Source: Methylobacterium radiotolerans JCM 2831 (GTDB lineage: Bacteria > Pseudomonadota > Alphaproteobacteria > Rhizobiales > Beijerinckiaceae). From it: a stretch of DNA of 64,000 nucleotides. Position 1 is the stretch's first letter, and the number at the start of each line of letters is the position of its first letter. A program made the position numbers and the translations under genes. The stretch lies in assembly GCF_000019725.1 (NCBI RefSeq), contig NC_010505.1:1116001-1180000 (forward strand), written 5' to 3'. Below the pieces are notes generated by a model that saw nothing but the letters and a program-made list of their open reading frames with translations, searched no databases and was not told the origin of the DNA. Positions 63,101-64,000 of the stretch are shown here, piece after piece.

Positions 63101-64000
63101 TCGCCCTGAAGGCGCCGGAGCGGGCGCGTCCGCGCCAGGACCTGACCGTGCCGGTCCAGCTCACCGGGCTCAAGGCCGGCGAGCCGGCGCGGATCACCGT
63201 GGCCCTCGTCGATGTCGGCACCCTCAACCTGACCCGCTACGCGGCGCCGGACCCGACCCAGTACTTCCTCGGCCAGCGGGCGCTCGGGCCGGAGGTCCGC
63301 GACCTCTACGGCTACCTGATCGACGGCATGCAGGGCTCGGCCGGGGCGATCCGCTCGGGCGGCGACGCGGGCGGCGGCGAGCTCGCCGATTCCCCGCCGA
63401 CCCAGGCGCCGCTGGCGCTCTATTCCGGCGTCGTGACCGTGGGGCCGGACGGCGCGGCCAGCGTGACCTTCCCGGTCCCGGCCTTCAACGGCACCGGGCG
63501 CGTGATGGTCACCGCCTGGAGCGGCGACCGGGTCGGGCAGGCGCAGGCCGACGTGATCATCCGCGACCCGGTCGTGCTCAGCGCCACGCTGCCGCGCTTC
63601 CTCGACACCGGCGACCGCTCGCGCCTGTTCGTGGCCCTCGACAACGTCGAGGGGCGGGCGGGCGAGTACACGGTCGACCTGAACCCGACCGGCCCGGTCG
63701 TGGTCGGCGCCAGCGCGCTGCGCCAGACGCTGCGGCTGGAGGCCGGCGCCAAGGGCCAGTTCGCGATCCCGCTCACCGCCGCCGGACCCGGCACGGCCCG
63801 GCTCGATCTCGCTCTGACGGGGCCCGGCCTCCCGGCCGCCCTGAACCAGAGCTTCGCCCTGGGGATCTCGCCGGGGACCGGCGCGCTGCTGCGCCGCTCG
63901 GTGCGCAGCCTCGCCCCCGGGGCGAACCTGACGCTGACCTCGGACCTCCTCGCCGACCTGCAGCCCGGCACCGGCAGCGTCTCGCTCTCGGCCACGGCCC
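60109..64000 (+). CDS. alpha-2-macroglobulin family protein (YfaS-like), 3' end outside window
   Basis: The frame is open from the ATG at 60109 to the last base, 1297 complete codons so far. A signal peptide (LGRLAGALALLGGIAGVPALA) precedes a TPR-like helical region (about 50-230) and macroglobulin-type beta domains (for example AYLFPERGVYRTGETVQLTALLRDPRGAAVPDLPLTLVVKRPDG). The MG domains continue beyond position 64000, so the thioester region (CLEQ-like) cannot be seen. Family members are large periplasmic or lipoprotein protease traps. Start has ACAGG upstream. The gene would be mistaken for non-coding if only closed frames were read. Confidence 0.92.
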   Translation, partial: MARLGRLAGALALLGGIAGVPALAQSPLAQSPPAARTAPRPATAIAAPFARSFVRPDLASAAVRLETALKAEAGGPLRPAGQSRAAGLALLAADKPDEALAPLTAAVAADPTDGRNWQAYARGAAAALGALEDNDYQGRSRLRGRVTAAAYRAYERAGTAADASASLAALGAAEAEQESWRPALDAYAASLALAETGPVRETYETLRTEHGFRILDYKVDSDAAAPRACFTFSEAIRPKTDYAPFVAVSGSSAAAVTGEGSQVCVDGLKHGGRYAIVVRQGLPSAVGESLLKAADYEIYVRDRAPQVRFTGRNYVLPRTGQAGVPLVSVNAPKLDVEVLRVGDRGLLPTLRSEDFLGQLSGSTARTIASEKGQRVWKGTLDTAKAEVNQEAVTAFPVLQAVGKLEPGLYVMLARPSGVAASDEEYDTQATQWFVVSDLGLTATKGRAGVHVVLRSLASAQVMPGAEIRLIARNNEVLGTRTTDAQGHVAFDPGLARGEGGLAPSLVVAQAGGDYGFLDLNLGAFDLTDRGVKGRPETGGLDAYLFPERGVYRTGETVQLTALLRDPRGAAVPDLPLTLVVKRPDGVEYRRVSVPDQGLGGRALPLPLLSGAMHGTWRVSAYTDPKAPAIGETSFLVEDYVPERLEVTLKARQAALNRGEAAQVDVAARYLYGAPGADLDVSGSVTVQAAATSGIKGLETYSIGLDDEAVEPATQELQNHATTNAQGGATVTVPVPQVAAPRALEAKITLAVGEPGGRALSRSLTLPILPASPVLALRKGFTDLKEGGIAGFDAVFASPDGALLARPGVSWTLSRIDSSYQWYRADGRWSFEAVKSARRVASGTVDLTAAGPSRIEAPVGLGRYRLEVSAAGAPEASASLGFEVGWGGSETAEAPDLLDLTLDKAAYAAGDTLRAKLSPKFRGQASLMVVSDRVHQTLEVSVPEGGTTVSIPVKAEWGAGAYLVATAYRPLDQAAKRLPGRALGLAWFSVDRERRSLGVALKAPERARPRQDLTVPVQLTGLKAGEPARITVALVDVGTLNLTRYAAPDPTQYFLGQRALGPEVRDLYGYLIDGMQGSAGAIRSGGDAGGGELADSPPTQAPLALYSGVVTVGPDGAASVTFPVPAFNGTGRVMVTAWSGDRVGQAQADVIIRDPVVLSATLPRFLDTGDRSRLFVALDNVEGRAGEYTVDLNPTGPVVVGASALRQTLRLEAGAKGQFAIPLTAAGPGTARLDLALTGPGLPAALNQSFALGISPGTGALLRRSVRSLAPGANLTLTSDLLADLQPGTGSVSLSATA

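Overview
The window is very GC-rich (I estimate about 70%) and densely coded. It looks like the chromosome of a Methylobacterium-like alphaproteobacterium (Hyphomicrobiales). Pointers are crotonyl-CoA carboxylase/reductase (ccr) beside ethylmalonyl-CoA mutase (ecm/meaA), a membrane-anchored respiratory formate dehydrogenase cluster, a NepR-like general-stress anti-sigma factor, a ROSE-type RNA thermometer ahead of an Hsp20 gene, an OlsB-like ornithine-lipid acyltransferase and a Kdo hydroxylase. I saw no rRNA, tRNA, CRISPR array, prophage or replication origin. Most of the window is ordinary metabolic core and accessory chromosome.

Layout. 1-4553: a pim-like operon for CoA-linked degradation of dicarboxylic/fatty acids (end of pimF, pimB, pimC, pimD). 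4623-8092: TPR lipoprotein, purEK and two back-to-back YdcH/DUF465 genes. 8292-16370: propionyl-CoA synthetase, a PLA2-like exported protein, an old yellow enzyme, a phosphodiester-glycosidase-like protein, a Gly/Tyr-rich exported protein, an MFS transporter plus amidohydrolase pair and a small YjfB-like protein. 16439-29683: a series of transporter, hydrolase, regulator and oxidoreductase genes, including a regulator/aminotransferase divergon and two LysR divergons.

29702-36251: fdoG-fdoH-fdoI-fdhE on the minus strand. fdoG is a selenoprotein gene with an in-frame UGA (residue 199) and a SECIS-like hairpin; a conceptual translation that ignores this splits it in two. 36445-41934: a NepR-like gene, then a sulfate uptake and assimilation run (sbp/cysP, cysT, cysW, cysA, cysK), in which cysA overlaps cysW by about 131 nt. 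42056-48620: small proteins, a degenerate trypsin-like protein, a PhnA-like protein without its zinc ribbon, and the divergent ccr/ecm pair of the ethylmalonyl-CoA pathway with a strongly structured spacer. A 905-bp IS5-family element (48621-49525) sits exactly at the ecm stop codon.

49640-64000: chemotaxis receptor, initiating glycosyltransferase plus epimerase pair (their junction carries an exact 20-bp tandem duplication), class I DhnA-type aldolase, SixA, lysophospholipase-like hydrolase, heat-inducible Hsp20, OlsB-like protein, Kdo hydroxylase, a monooxygenase-fold protein and the 5' part of an alpha-2-macroglobulin gene that runs off the end. Intergenic repeats of at least two families recur, mostly between convergent genes.

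All functions are assigned by reading motifs and remembered family resemblance; no database search was run.
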